49,415 nucleotides of DNA from Candidatus Aphodocola excrementigallinarum (GCA_018714855.1 DVMT01000027.1:1-49415); one strand, 5' to 3'. Counted from the first letter of the stretch, positions 16,218-25,389 are shown. Made by a program: numbers and translations. The notes: generated by a model not told the origin, from the sequence alone.

Positions 16218-16668
16218 CTATTACACTTCTTTCTTTAAATATCTCTTCAACTTCACTACTTTTATTTAAAGCACTTACATCGATTACGTCTTTTACTTCT
16301 GCATTTTCATAAAAAATAAGCTCCGGAGCATTTTGATAAAAAGGATCCGCAATTGTAGTTTCGTTTATGTTTATGTATATAATATCATTTTCTAAATTAT
16401 ACTCTTTTATAACTGGTATAAATATCTTTTCAAAATCAATTGTTTTTTCTTCACTACTATTTGATACATATATAATTGCACTAGGTTGTTCTATAACATG
16501 ATTTTCTATCTCATCATAGTTTATCTCCGTTAAATAATTACTAATATCAGATGTAGCAAGCGAATTATTTTCTTTGTTTTCATGTAATTTAAGTGCTATT
16601 ATAAGTACCGACAAAGTAACTACACATATTACCACTAGTAAAATAACTCTTTTAGTTTGTTCTTTCAT
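16210..16668 (-). CDS. Membrane-anchored protein with thioredoxin-like domain
   Basis: 152 residues. One N-terminal membrane segment (about 9-27) followed by an extracytoplasmic domain with the alternating strand/helix pattern of a thioredoxin-like fold (SAIIYVSN, FEKIFIPVIKEYNL, DIIYINI, PELIFYENAEVKDVI). The CxxC site is missing, so it is unlikely to be a redox enzyme. I do not recognise a named family. It is co-transcribed with trmL and lies directly beyond the terminator of essC. A candidate extended -10 (TGTTAAAAT, 16694-16702) precedes it. Confidence 0.6.
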   Translation of the reverse strand: MKEQTKRVILLVVICVVTLSVLIIALKLHENKENNSLATSDISNYLTEINYDEIENHVIEQPSAIIYVSNSSEEKTIDFEKIFIPVIKEYNLENDIIYININETTIADPFYQNAPELIFYENAEVKDVIDVSALNKSSEVEEIFKERSVIGD

Positions 16669-16721
16669 AAATATTCTCCTTTATCATATTTATATTTTAA
16701 CACAATTATAAAAATGAATAA

Positions 16722-16754
16722 AGAAAAAACAAAAGAATTATAATCTTTTGTTTA
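16722..16754 (-). terminator. Terminator of the type VII secretion operon
   Basis: Minus strand AACAAAAGA, loop, TCTTTTGTT-type stem, then a T run. It overlaps the stop codon of essC, closing the operon that begins near 25.28 kb. Confidence 0.75.
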
Positions 16755-19700
16755 ATCTATATCAAGGATGTCTTCTTCTTCATCTTTATTAATTGAAAAA
16801 TCGCTTATGTATTTTACAAGTACTGGTTTTCCACGGTTTATTACAAATAAGAAATCATCATCGATAGATTCTTTAATTTCAGGAGTTCTAACGGATATTT
16901 TCAAGGTGAATTGATCATTTATACCATCACCAATAAAGATTCCATCATTTGGATTAACACCATCTTTAAACCAAGATTCATACTCATATTTTTTAATCTT
17001 ATCTATACTATCTACCAAGATAAAATTAATAATTCCAAGATCTTTTGCCTTTGTAAAGAAATCATTAGCTTTTGCTTTATTATCACTTGATAATTTTGAA
17101 ATAAAGTCTTCTATACCATTAATTACTAATAAAATTGGTTTTTGATTTCTTAAAACAGATATATTATAACCATTTTGAACATATAAATTATAACAATCAA
17201 CTTGGTATTTTAATAATTTTTCAAATATTTGATTATAGTCATTTTTTTCAACCGCTAAATTTGACATTGTATTATCATTTATCTCAACCGCTTCAGAATC
17301 TATTAACATAGTTTGATAAGCAGTGTTTAATTTTAATTCATTTAATAAAGCATTAACAAAATTTGTCATTACAAAACAATCATTAGCAGTTACAATATTT
17401 ATTAAATTCTTTTTAAAGTTGTATGTAGAAACATTAAGATCCTTCTTTTCAATACCTATTATTACATCAAAACTATTTTGATCGTAACTTTCTTCTACTG
17501 ATTCATAAGTTACTTTTAAAGGAAGTACCGGTACGTGTTTAGCCTTTATATTATATTTAGAATTAGTTTCAGATATTTTAGCTTCAATCGTCTCATTTAT
17601 TTTTTCGTTTGTATCCACTGATGCTGTTTGAAATTCATAAACCGCATCTTGCTTTATTATACCTCTTCCAAATATCTTAGATGGATAGTTTTTACCTACG
17701 TTACCTAATATAGTTGAGTAATCATCATCATTGTTTTGTTGCAATGAATAAATAAGTGAGAAATTCTGTTTTAATTTAAATCTTAATCCGTTAGGTGTAT
17801 TACAAGTAATAAAGAAATATATTCCATACTTAGTACACTCTCTTGTTATAACGTTTAATGTATCTTCATATTTTTCATAAGTATCTTGATATGCTTCATA
17901 GTTATTAATTATAACAACTATACTAGGTTCTTTTTTACCACTTTTCAAATTATAATTGAAGAAATTACCACCGTAACTACTAAATAAAGATTTTCTTTTT
18001 TCCATTAAACTATTTATCATTTTATATAAATTACCTATTTTTTCTTCTTCATCAATTTGAATTACATCACCAACGTAATTAGATGTATCATATATTTTAA
18101 GTACTTCTGCACCAAAGTCTAATATATAAAAGTTTATTTCTTCCGTGCTATATAAACACATTGATGAATAAATCATGGTCATTATAAAATTTTCTTTACC
18201 AGAACCGGTAGCACCATACAAAAGCGTATTACCACGCGCGCTTATTGGTACTGTTAAAATATTTTGTTTTTGTTCTTGAGGAACATCATATTCACCTACC
18301 GGAATATCAATAATATTGGCCTTAGGTTTAAAGTTATACTTAGATATTAAATTAACGATGTTAATAAAACTAGGTATTTTATCAAGCCATAATGGTTTGC
18401 ATTTAATCTTTTGTTCTTTAGCTATATCCGCCAAATAATTAACAACGTTTGATAATTCCTCTCCGTATTTTTTCTCATCTTTATTTACTTTCTTTTCTCT
18501 TGTTGCAACGTTTTTAATAACTTGTCCAACATTATTAATAAAATTAATCGCGGTATCTATAGGTTTTTTAGTCTTTTCTTTTGGAACATATTTTCCTCCT
18601 GCCCAAGCAGCTTGTCCTAAAGTAAACACTTCATTATAACCAACCTGAAAGTAAAACCTACCAGTTTGTTTTAAATAAGCAGCATCAGGACATTTAATAA
18701 CCTCGTTTGAATCACTTTTATCTTGAACTCTTAGACATACCCTAAACCTTGTGTTTGACCAAATCTGAGGATCAACAACACCACTTGGTTTTTGAGTTGC
18801 AAGTATTAAGTGAACACCAAGTGAACGACCTATACGAGCGGTAGAAATAAGTTGTTCCATAAATTCTGGTTGCTGTGTTTTAAGTTCAGCAAACTCATCA
18901 CTTATAATAAACAAATGTGATACCGGTTCATCTACTTTCTTTTCTCTATATAACCTTTGATATTTATATATATCAACCGTTGATTCACCAGTTTTATCCC
19001 TTGCGATGTTAAATAATCTTTGTCTTCTTTTTAATTCACTTTCAATAGAAGATAAACTTCTTTTTATCTCACTTGCATCAAGGTTCGTTATCGTACCTAC
19101 TAAGTGAGGTAATTTTTTACCAGAATTAGCATTTTCAAAAGCACCAGCAAGTCCTCCACCTTTGTAGTCAATTAATATAAATTGTACTTCATACGGATTA
19201 TAGTTAACCGCTAAAGACAAAATATAAGTAATGATAAATTCTGATTTACCAGAACCTGTCATACCTGCGACAAGCCCATGCGGACCATGTGCTTTTTCAT
19301 GTAAATCAATGTACTGAATTTCATTATTCTTTCCATAACCAACCGGAGTTGAAAGCGACTCCATAGGATTGCTTTTTTGCCATCTGTTAAGTGAGTTTAA
19401 CTGCTGTACTTTACCTACGTCATACATCTCTAAAAAGCCTACTTTATCTGGTATTTTAGCAACTGAGTTATTAGCGGTTTCAATAGGAATATTAGATAAT
19501 ACTTTGTAGCATTCATTATAATTAATGCCACTTATTAAGTCTATTATAAACTTTTGGTTTTCCTCATTTATAACGTTCTTAGAAAGCTCACCTGATGCAG
19601 CATCAACGGTTATAAAACTCTTACATTGTTCTGGAAGCGTTGATATGTTTCCATTTGAAATTAACAAACTAAAACCATAATTTACTTTTGACTCAAGTAA

Positions 19701-21410
19701 ATCATTAATAAAATCCTGACTTCTTACCATCTTAAAAGAATCAGTTATAACAAGATAAATCTTATCAAATGAATGAGGATTTAAATCCCTTTGGTTTGAC
19801 GCTTCTTTTCTCGCGTTAAATATCTTTTCTAGATATGAACAAACTATGTTATATTCCTCACTTTTAGAAGCAAATAAACGAATCGTTTTATCATCGTCAA
19901 AACAGTGTGGTAAATTCTTTATGTTTTCCCAAGTGTTTTTCTTATCATTATCAGTTAAAATAACTATTTTCAAATCTATATAACTATGGAAAGTTATTAT
20001 CTGAAACAAAAGTTTCTTCAAATAATCACTTCTATTATCATACTGACCAATTATAGAAGATATATAATTATCCATAAAAGAATATACAACAGGAACGTTT
20101 TTTAGTATCTTTGGCTCACGACTTAACTTATCCGCAACATCTTTAAGTTCATCTTCAACCATAGAAAATGACTCTTCAGGATAAGTTATTTTAAGCTTCA
20201 TAGGATAACTCCCAAAACCTAAACTGACTTTTAAAAAGTCTTCATCTTCTATTCTTTTTTGCCATAATACCGTTTCTTTATCAAGTATTATTTTGTTACA
20301 AGTAAGTAAATTAGGATAATTACGATTTAAAATATCAGTTTGATTATTTAATTCATCAATAATTTGCTTTCTTTTACCCTCAATATACTTAGTGTATTTA
20401 TCTATTCTTTCCTGTTCTTTTTTCTTTCTTCTTTTATTTTCAAACTTTCTTGTAATGGTTGGCCATAAAAGCGTCGATGCAACCATTGCAATAGACATAA
20501 CTATAGAAGGAAGTGCAGAAAGCATAGATGAATTACCACTTCTTAAATTTGCAATCGAAGTAAATGCCATAACCATTGATGACATACTCATAGTAAGCAT
20601 TGGTCCAACAGTTAAAATAACTGGCATATCTTGCTCTGGTTCTTTAGCAGGTGGAGCATCTATTTTTATTTCCTTTTCATTTAATTCAGATACAAAGCGG
20701 GGTGTTTTATGAAAATAATCATCATCTTTATACCACTTCATATCAATGTCTTCATCAGCTTCATTAAAACTATCTTCCACGTTATCATAATTAACCGTTG
20801 TAAGACCATTTACCATTAAACTATTACCATAATAATAAATGTTTAACTTAGCATTATACTGATACTTCATATAAACTATCTTTAAACCATTTATAAAGAT
20901 AACGTCTCCATACTCTAAAGCCTTTTTATCAAAAACCCTTAAATTATTTACATAAACACCATACCTATTAGAAGTAGCATATAAAAAATATTTACCGTTT
21001 TCAAAGACTAACTTTGCCTGATTCTGATCTAATCTATTAAATACAACGTTATTGTTGTTAGTACTACCGATAGATATAACAGGAGTTTGATTGGGATTAA
21101 CATAATAATCCACCATCTTATCATCATAAGAAGGAGCAACATAAATTAACATAGATTCATTAGTAGACGCATTTCTAACAGTATAAAAAGAGTATTCCTT
21201 TAAATCAAAAGCCGCTATATAATCATTATTAAAAACACAATAAAACTCCTGATTACTAATAAGCCTCCAAAGCCCATTTTCCTCAGTTATATTAAGTAAA
21301 TTAACCTCTTTACCAGCATCATCATAATCAGTAACCCAAAAGTTACCAGATGGCTCATCTGGTATATTTATACTTCTTATTCTATCCCTTTTTATTAATG
21401 AAACCCGCAT
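16752..21410 (-). CDS. essC: Type VII secretion ATPase EssC/YukB
   Basis: 1552 residues, in the EssC size range. The N-terminus carries FHA-like domains (a clear one around residues 110-185: FLYATSNRYGVYVNNLRV). Two membrane segments lie at about 262-288 and 295-318. Three FtsK/SpoIIIE-type ATPase domains follow: D1 with Walker A GMTGSGKS (about 714-721) and Walker B VQFILIDYKGGG; D2 with GATGSGKE (about 1066); D3 near the C-terminus without a recognisable Walker A. It is the motor that recognises and exports WXG100-type substrates across the membrane. It is the last gene of the operon, after the small substrates. EssA, EssB and EsaA partners are not visible. Confidence 0.96.
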   Translation of the reverse strand: MRVSLIKRDRIRSINIPDEPSGNFWVTDYDDAGKEVNLLNITEENGLWRLISNQEFYCVFNNDYIAAFDLKEYSFYTVRNASTNESMLIYVAPSYDDKMVDYYVNPNQTPVISIGSTNNNNVVFNRLDQNQAKLVFENGKYFLYATSNRYGVYVNNLRVFDKKALEYGDVIFINGLKIVYMKYQYNAKLNIYYYGNSLMVNGLTTVNYDNVEDSFNEADEDIDMKWYKDDDYFHKTPRFVSELNEKEIKIDAPPAKEPEQDMPVILTVGPMLTMSMSSMVMAFTSIANLRSGNSSMLSALPSIVMSIAMVASTLLWPTITRKFENKRRKKKEQERIDKYTKYIEGKRKQIIDELNNQTDILNRNYPNLLTCNKIILDKETVLWQKRIEDEDFLKVSLGFGSYPMKLKITYPEESFSMVEDELKDVADKLSREPKILKNVPVVYSFMDNYISSIIGQYDNRSDYLKKLLFQIITFHSYIDLKIVILTDNDKKNTWENIKNLPHCFDDDKTIRLFASKSEEYNIVCSYLEKIFNARKEASNQRDLNPHSFDKIYLVITDSFKMVRSQDFINDLLESKVNYGFSLLISNGNISTLPEQCKSFITVDAASGELSKNVINEENQKFIIDLISGINYNECYKVLSNIPIETANNSVAKIPDKVGFLEMYDVGKVQQLNSLNRWQKSNPMESLSTPVGYGKNNEIQYIDLHEKAHGPHGLVAGMTGSGKSEFIITYILSLAVNYNPYEVQFILIDYKGGGLAGAFENANSGKKLPHLVGTITNLDASEIKRSLSSIESELKRRQRLFNIARDKTGESTVDIYKYQRLYREKKVDEPVSHLFIISDEFAELKTQQPEFMEQLISTARIGRSLGVHLILATQKPSGVVDPQIWSNTRFRVCLRVQDKSDSNEVIKCPDAAYLKQTGRFYFQVGYNEVFTLGQAAWAGGKYVPKEKTKKPIDTAINFINNVGQVIKNVATREKKVNKDEKKYGEELSNVVNYLADIAKEQKIKCKPLWLDKIPSFINIVNLISKYNFKPKANIIDIPVGEYDVPQEQKQNILTVPISARGNTLLYGATGSGKENFIMTMIYSSMCLYSTEEINFYILDFGAEVLKIYDTSNYVGDVIQIDEEEKIGNLYKMINSLMEKRKSLFSSYGGNFFNYNLKSGKKEPSIVVIINNYEAYQDTYEKYEDTLNVITRECTKYGIYFFITCNTPNGLRFKLKQNFSLIYSLQQNNDDDYSTILGNVGKNYPSKIFGRGIIKQDAVYEFQTASVDTNEKINETIEAKISETNSKYNIKAKHVPVLPLKVTYESVEESYDQNSFDVIIGIEKKDLNVSTYNFKKNLINIVTANDCFVMTNFVNALLNELKLNTAYQTMLIDSEAVEINDNTMSNLAVEKNDYNQIFEKLLKYQVDCYNLYVQNGYNISVLRNQKPILLVINGIEDFISKLSSDNKAKANDFFTKAKDLGIINFILVDSIDKIKKYEYESWFKDGVNPNDGIFIGDGINDQFTLKISVRTPEIKESIDDDFLFVINRGKPVLVKYISDFSINKDEEEDILDID

Positions 21411-21425
21411 TTTTACTCCTCCGTT

Positions 21426-21737
21426 TTACTTGACTTGATCATTTATATTAGTAAATTCAAAATTTCCTTTAAATAATTCATAATCCGTTAATTTATCATA
21501 TAGTTTAAAGGCTTCATCATCTGTAAAACCAATATCACTTATATATGCCGAAAAATTAGCTGATAAGTTACTCATTTTTTCGTTATATTCTTTATAACCA
21601 TTACCATCCCAATGTTCATTTTTATCTAAATCATTCACAATATTCTTAATATTATTAATACACGTTAACAACTCATTAGAAAAATAATTAAAGTAATCAT
21701 AAAGTTCTAATATTGTATTATAATCCATCTGTTGCAT
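21426..21737 (-). CDS. WXG100-like small protein, second member of unit B
   Basis: 103 residues, helical. A central HWDGNGYKEY gives the W-x-G turn between two helices. It starts MQQMDY...LELYDYF, similar to the start of the 109-residue protein at 23675 (MQTEINYEQVNELYEE), suggesting both are second members of duplicated pairs. It is separated from its putative partner by 11 bases and from essC by 15. Probably a secreted substrate or co-secretion partner; it lacks the clear C-terminal YxxxD/E signal of classical EsxA proteins. Confidence 0.65.
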   Translation of the reverse strand: MQQMDYNTILELYDYFNYFSNELLTCINNIKNIVNDLDKNEHWDGNGYKEYNEKMSNLSANFSAYISDIGFTDDEAFKLYDKLTDYELFKGNFEFTNINDQVK

Positions 21738-21748
21738 AACTAATCACC

Positions 21749-22033
21749 TCAATCCGTTATAGGTTTATCATATGATTCTTTTAAAGCATCATATATGTCA
21801 TAAACTTTACTCAAAAAAGTATAATAATTATTAAGTTCACTTTCATATTTTTTTAAATCAACCAAAACATCATCATATTTTTTTAAAAAACTAGTCGCAT
21901 CATCACCTTGCCAACTTTGATTAACTACATCTAAATAAAGCTTGATTAGATTTATATTATCACTGATTTTATCTATGTTTTCTTTTATTGATGTAGCATC
22001 TTGGTTTAACTTATCAGATACAGCTATCTTCAC
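21749..22033 (-). CDS. WXG100-like small protein, first member of unit B
   Basis: 94 residues from the GTG at 22033. The track start (22051) is a GTG lying within the Shine-Dalgarno stretch GTGAGGGAGG; initiation at 22033, eight bases after GGGAGG, is better. The helix-turn-helix hairpin has SWQGDDATSFLKKY, sharing GDDATS with the proteins at 24015 and 24678. It follows the second copy of a two-hairpin leader. Likely a type VII substrate or chaperone for its neighbour. Confidence 0.75.
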   Translation of the reverse strand: MKIAVSDKLNQDATSIKENIDKISDNINLIKLYLDVVNQSWQGDDATSFLKKYDDVLVDLKKYESELNNYYTFLSKVYDIYDALKESYDKPITD

Positions 22034-22057
22034 ACTACTAACCTCCCTCACAAAAAA

Positions 22058-22102
22058 AATGTTAATTATAACATTCTTTTGTCAAAGAGTTTAATAACTC
22101 TT
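22058..22102 (-). promoter_or_regulatory. Two-hairpin leader, copy B
   Basis: Inverted repeats AAGAGTT/AACTCTT (22085-22102) and AATGTTA/TAACATT (22058-22075), then GTGAGGGAGGTTAGTAGT before the start codon. The same arrangement and nearly the same sequence occur at 24324-24375. It may attenuate transcription or set the level of the following substrates. Confidence 0.6.
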
Positions 22103-22106
22103 TTAA

Positions 22107-23651
22107 CTATTTATTTATAATTTCTTTTACACTAACCCAATTATTTGATGAAGCATTTGTGTTATTTAAATTTATAGCAACTTGTGCTTCATTAACATCA
22201 TATTTTTCACAGAATTCTCGAAATGACATATTACTTGCAAGTTCTGCATTTGAAACATTACCATTTTCATTTATCACAGCAAAACCTCTAACATTAGGAT
22301 TATTATCAATATATTGTGAAATGATTTCATTTGCAGTTTTATTAATAGATGGCCTTTGAGTTTCAGTAGTAGTAACTTTATCATTAGAAGAATTAATTTT
22401 AACTTGTTCTGTTGCTAATTCTTCCTGATTTTCATTTAATTCATTAACGCTTATCCAAGCTTGAGAAGTACCATTTTTATCAGATACGTCAACCGCAACT
22501 CTTCCTATATCAACACCATACTTTTCGCAGTATTCTTGTAGTGATAAGCCATCCGCTCTTTCAATATTGGATACCGTACCATCTTCATTTACTATAGCAA
22601 AACTTTTAAATTTTGAATTATCACTATTAACATATTTATTAATTAAATTACGTGTATCTCTTGCATTAACTGCATCAGCTGCTGACATATGTCCTTTGCT
22701 GACATCAAAATTACCAACTGAAGAACCAATCCTTATATCTGGATATTTAACCTCTTCAACTTTTGCGTTGCTTGCTAATTCATCATCTGAAACTCTGCCA
22801 GGTACCTTTGAAACATTTAATGCAGAATTAGTTTTATCTATTAAAATAAGTTCTGGCATAGTTGACTCTTGACTAGAATAGCCTGATGGACTACCACCGT
22901 TAGCAACGTTAGTACTTGAATAAACTGCTTTTAAAACATTTATTATTTCACTCCATTTATTTAAAATTATAGAATTGTTTTCTTTCATATAATGAAAAAT
23001 TTGATTAATTACATTTTTAAGAATTACAATAACATCGTTATCACATGAATATATATAACCGCTTTCAAACTCATCTATATATTTTGATTGTAATTCACGT
23101 GATAAATCCTCAAAATCATTATAATAGTTTTCGATTTTATCAATATTATAAATCCTATTATCTGTTGAAGAAGATGATAAAGAACCAGGATTTCCTTTTA
23201 AAGCATATCTATTAAAGATATCTATTAATTTCTGTTTTAATTCATTTTTTTTGTTTAAGGCATTGTTATACTCTTTTTTTAAAGAAGCATGCGTACGTCT
23301 TTGATTAGCATCATCATATTGTGCAGCATAAGGAGCACTTGTTTGTAAACTATTACTATTTTCAAAATTATAAAGTGCCATCTTCTTTTCACCAGAAATT
23401 ACCGCTTGCTTTTTATATTCATCTAAATTTGGTAGTGCATCAATACAGTTTTGTAAATACACTCTAAAATCATTAATAAACATTTCTTGACTAGCAATAG
23501 CATCTACTATTACGCTTTTGGTTATGCCAGTCCAAAAAGAATCTTTTAAATTGGAATTCAAATCGAAAAGTTTGTTAAAAAATTTGTCTAATGTTAACAA
23601 GTATTCTAAATCTTCTAAAACGCTATTTTTACTTACATCCTCTAATTTCAT
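22107..23651 (-). CDS. Large type VII-associated protein with two C-terminal tandem repeats
   Basis: 514 residues. The N-terminal part (about 1-250) is helical with a possible W-x-G turn (LKDSFWTGITKS), reminiscent of LXG/WXG exported proteins. A Ser/Asn/Thr-rich linker follows. The last third holds two copies of a unit of about 65 residues: FKSFAIVNEDGTVSNIERAD...LQEYCEKYGVD...AWISVNEL and VRGFAVINENGNVSNAELAS...FREFCEKYDVN...NWVSVKEI. I do not recognise the repeat. No toxin active site is evident and no immunity-like gene follows. Position inside the esx operon suggests an exported effector or structural component. Confidence 0.6.
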   Translation of the reverse strand: MKLEDVSKNSVLEDLEYLLTLDKFFNKLFDLNSNLKDSFWTGITKSVIVDAIASQEMFINDFRVYLQNCIDALPNLDEYKKQAVISGEKKMALYNFENSNSLQTSAPYAAQYDDANQRRTHASLKKEYNNALNKKNELKQKLIDIFNRYALKGNPGSLSSSSTDNRIYNIDKIENYYNDFEDLSRELQSKYIDEFESGYIYSCDNDVIVILKNVINQIFHYMKENNSIILNKWSEIINVLKAVYSSTNVANGGSPSGYSSQESTMPELILIDKTNSALNVSKVPGRVSDDELASNAKVEEVKYPDIRIGSSVGNFDVSKGHMSAADAVNARDTRNLINKYVNSDNSKFKSFAIVNEDGTVSNIERADGLSLQEYCEKYGVDIGRVAVDVSDKNGTSQAWISVNELNENQEELATEQVKINSSNDKVTTTETQRPSINKTANEIISQYIDNNPNVRGFAVINENGNVSNAELASNMSFREFCEKYDVNEAQVAINLNNTNASSNNWVSVKEIINK

Positions 23652-23674
23652 AAGACACCTCCATTATGTTAATT

Positions 23675-24004
23675 TTATAAATTATTATTGTTGTTAGACC
23701 AAGTAGTAACTTGATTATAATTATCTATAAAGTTATTCATTTTTTTATCCGTAGTTTTATAATTATCAGCAGCTGTCTTAAGATTGTTAATACAAGGCTC
23801 TAAATATACATTAATTATATCTTCAAACAAATCACAATTCTTCTTTAAATTATCACAGAAATAATCATTTGACCCATCAAATATGTTTTTTACTTTTTTT
23901 CTTACTTGTTTTATTCCATCCATGTCATCTAAAATTTGCTTTTTTAAGTTTTTAGTTTCTTCATAAAGTTCATTTACCTGTTCATAATTAATTTCAGTTT
24001 GCAT
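23675..24004 (-). CDS. Small helical type VII protein, second member of unit A
   Basis: 109 residues, helical, with a turn around NIFDGSNDYF where WXG proteins have W-x-G. It starts MQTEINYEQVNELYEE, similar to the 103-residue protein of unit B. It lies 10 bases after the first member of unit A and 23 before the 514-residue protein, so it could pair with either. The tail (TTWSNNNNNL) is low complexity. Ribosome site AGGAGG is well placed. Confidence 0.6.
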   Translation of the reverse strand: MQTEINYEQVNELYEETKNLKKQILDDMDGIKQVRKKVKNIFDGSNDYFCDNLKKNCDLFEDIINVYLEPCINNLKTAADNYKTTDKKMNNFIDNYNQVTTWSNNNNNL

Positions 24005-24014
24005 AAAAATCCTC

Positions 24015-24305
24015 CTAACGAGTTATATTAAGCCTAGTTCCTAATTTTTCTTCGATTTGTTTAAAAATAATATCGTAATGTGATAAATAATAATGATAAA
24101 GTAACATAACATTATAAAAAGTATCAATGTAAGGATAACATCTATTAAACGCATTTAACACACTTGTTGCATCATCACCTTTCCACACAGATGATAAAGA
24201 ATCAAATCTTTCTTTTAATTGATTTGTTTTTGAATGAATGCTTTCAATGCGTTCCTTCATTTGTGCACTTAATTGTATAAATTCACTATCAGATATTAGC
24301 TTCAT
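24015..24305 (-). CDS. WXG100-like small protein, first member of unit A
   Basis: 96 residues from the ATG at 24305; the track start 24323 is a GTG overlapping the ribosome site GAGGGAGG. The turn motif VWKGDDATSVLNAF matches the GDDAT class seen in two other proteins of the locus. It is preceded by copy A of the two-hairpin leader. Likely a secreted WXG100 substrate working as a heterodimer with the next gene product. Confidence 0.75.
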   Translation of the reverse strand: MKLISDSEFIQLSAQMKERIESIHSKTNQLKERFDSLSSVWKGDDATSVLNAFNRCYPYIDTFYNVMLLYHYYLSHYDIIFKQIEEKLGTRLNITR

Positions 24306-24323
24306 ACTACTAACCTCCCTCAC

Positions 24324-24375
24324 AAAAGAATGTTAAAATTAGCATTCTTTTGTCAAAAAGTTTAATTATTAAACT
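24324..24375 (-). promoter_or_regulatory. Two-hairpin leader, copy A
   Basis: Inverted repeats AGTTTAAT/ATTAAACT (24359-24375, followed by TTTTT on the minus strand) and AAAAGAATG/CATTCTTTT (24324-24351), then GTGAGGGAGGTTAGTAGT before the ATG. The first hairpin could be a weak terminator after the esx genes; the whole block recurs at 22058-22102. Confidence 0.6.
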
Positions 24376-24376
24376 C

Positions 24377-24667
24377 TTATTTTTGACCTGATACTGCTCT
24401 ATCAACTGCTTGATATCTAGCAACTGTATTCTTAAGATATGTAGAACAATCAGTTATAGCTTCATAGAATTCATGAAATTTTGCAGCCAAAGTATTAAAT
24501 TCCGCTTTAGCTTGTTCAGCAGCGTCTCCACTCCATACTCCATCAGTTCCTACCTTATCCATTTCAGGCTTAATAGATTCTTCTAATAAAGATTGCATAG
24601 AACTAGCTTTTTGTCCTAACTGATCTGCTATACTACTTATTTCTGTATAAGATAATCCTGAGAACAT
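24377..24667 (-). CDS. WXG100 family protein (EsxA/EsxB-like)
   Basis: 96 residues, the classical WXG100 length. Helical hairpin with VWSGDAAEQAKAEF at the turn. The end (YLKNTVARYQAVDRAV) has the YxxxD secretion signal (YQAVD). It lies 10 bases downstream of another WXG100 gene, the usual heterodimer arrangement. Exported by EssC to the cell surface or medium. Confidence 0.9.
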   Translation of the reverse strand: MFSGLSYTEISSIADQLGQKASSMQSLLEESIKPEMDKVGTDGVWSGDAAEQAKAEFNTLAAKFHEFYEAITDCSTYLKNTVARYQAVDRAVSGQK

Positions 24668-24677
24668 TTTATCCCTC

Positions 24678-24965
24678 CTACTTTATTGTGTTTTCTTCCA
24701 TTGCTTTTTGGTATGCGTTACCTACTTGGATTAAATATGATCCAACTTCATCAATTGTTTGTTGCAACTTATTCATTACTTGTGCTTGTTCTGTTATTTC
24801 ACTAGTATATTTTGTTGCATCATCACCTTGCCAACTTCTTTTCAAACTATCATTAAGATTTTGAATTTCACCTAATAACTTTTTGAAATCTCCAGCATAG
24901 TTTTGAATAGCAGTTCCAGTTTGTCTTGTTTTTTCATAATCAATGTTTAAACTAGTCATTGCCAT
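24678..24965 (-). CDS. WXG100 family protein (EsxA-like)
   Basis: 95 residues. Helical hairpin with SWQGDDATKYTSEI at the turn and a C-terminal YQKAMEE resembling the YxxxD/E export signal. The ribosome site AGGAGGTGA is among the strongest in the window, which fits an abundant secreted protein. It follows esaB by 14 bases and precedes a second WXG100 gene. Confidence 0.92.
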   Translation of the reverse strand: MAMTSLNIDYEKTRQTGTAIQNYAGDFKKLLGEIQNLNDSLKRSWQGDDATKYTSEITEQAQVMNKLQQTIDEVGSYLIQVGNAYQKAMEENTIK

Positions 24966-24979
24966 AACCTTTCACCTCC

Positions 24980-25228
24980 TTATACCATCATTATTCGTGC
25001 CCCGTTTTTTATTCCGCTGTCTTTGACGTATACGTTGTTTGAATATTCCATGCCAGTGTCTATATCAAAAAAAAGATACGTTTTTTCCTTAAGTATTCCT
25101 CCAGATAATTCATGGATACTTTTTATAACGTACTTCTTTATGGTACCCATTTTCTTATTAATAGGTATAAACAAATCAAAATTTTGTTCTATAGACGGAA
25201 CTTCAATTGAAATAAGTAACTTATTCAT
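24980..25228 (-). CDS. esaB: EsaB/YukD ubiquitin-like protein
   Basis: 82 residues with the ubiquitin-like layout of YukD/EsaB: an opening strand (LLISIEVPSIEQNFDLFIPI), a helix (TIKKYVIKSIHELSG), a strand pair and a closing GARIMMV strand. In type VIIb systems this small cytosolic protein is required for or regulates secretion. It is the first gene of the operon, about 60 bases downstream of the predicted promoter, with a GGAGG ribosome site. Confidence 0.88.
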   Translation of the reverse strand: MNKLLISIEVPSIEQNFDLFIPINKKMGTIKKYVIKSIHELSGGILKEKTYLFFDIDTGMEYSNNVYVKDSGIKNGARIMMV

Positions 25229-25291
25229 TCATATACGCCTCCATGTGCATAACCGTAAAAGAAGCATACCTGTCTATCTTTTACTATGTTA

Positions 25292-25345
25292 ATAATAACA
25301 TCCCCACGTCTTTCGGTCAATATTTTCTGTCTTTTTATGGAAAAA
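25292..25345 (-). promoter_or_regulatory. Promoter of the type VII operon
   Basis: Minus strand TTGACC (25315-25320), 17 bases, TATTAT (25292-25297). The flank upstream, TTTTTTCCA...AGAAAATATTGACCGAAAGAC, recurs next to the truncated repeat gene at 7263-7300, suggesting a shared regulatory site. Confidence 0.7.
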
Positions 25346-25389
25346 AATGACAATTTTTGTCGTTTTTTGTCATTTTTTTATTATTTTTA

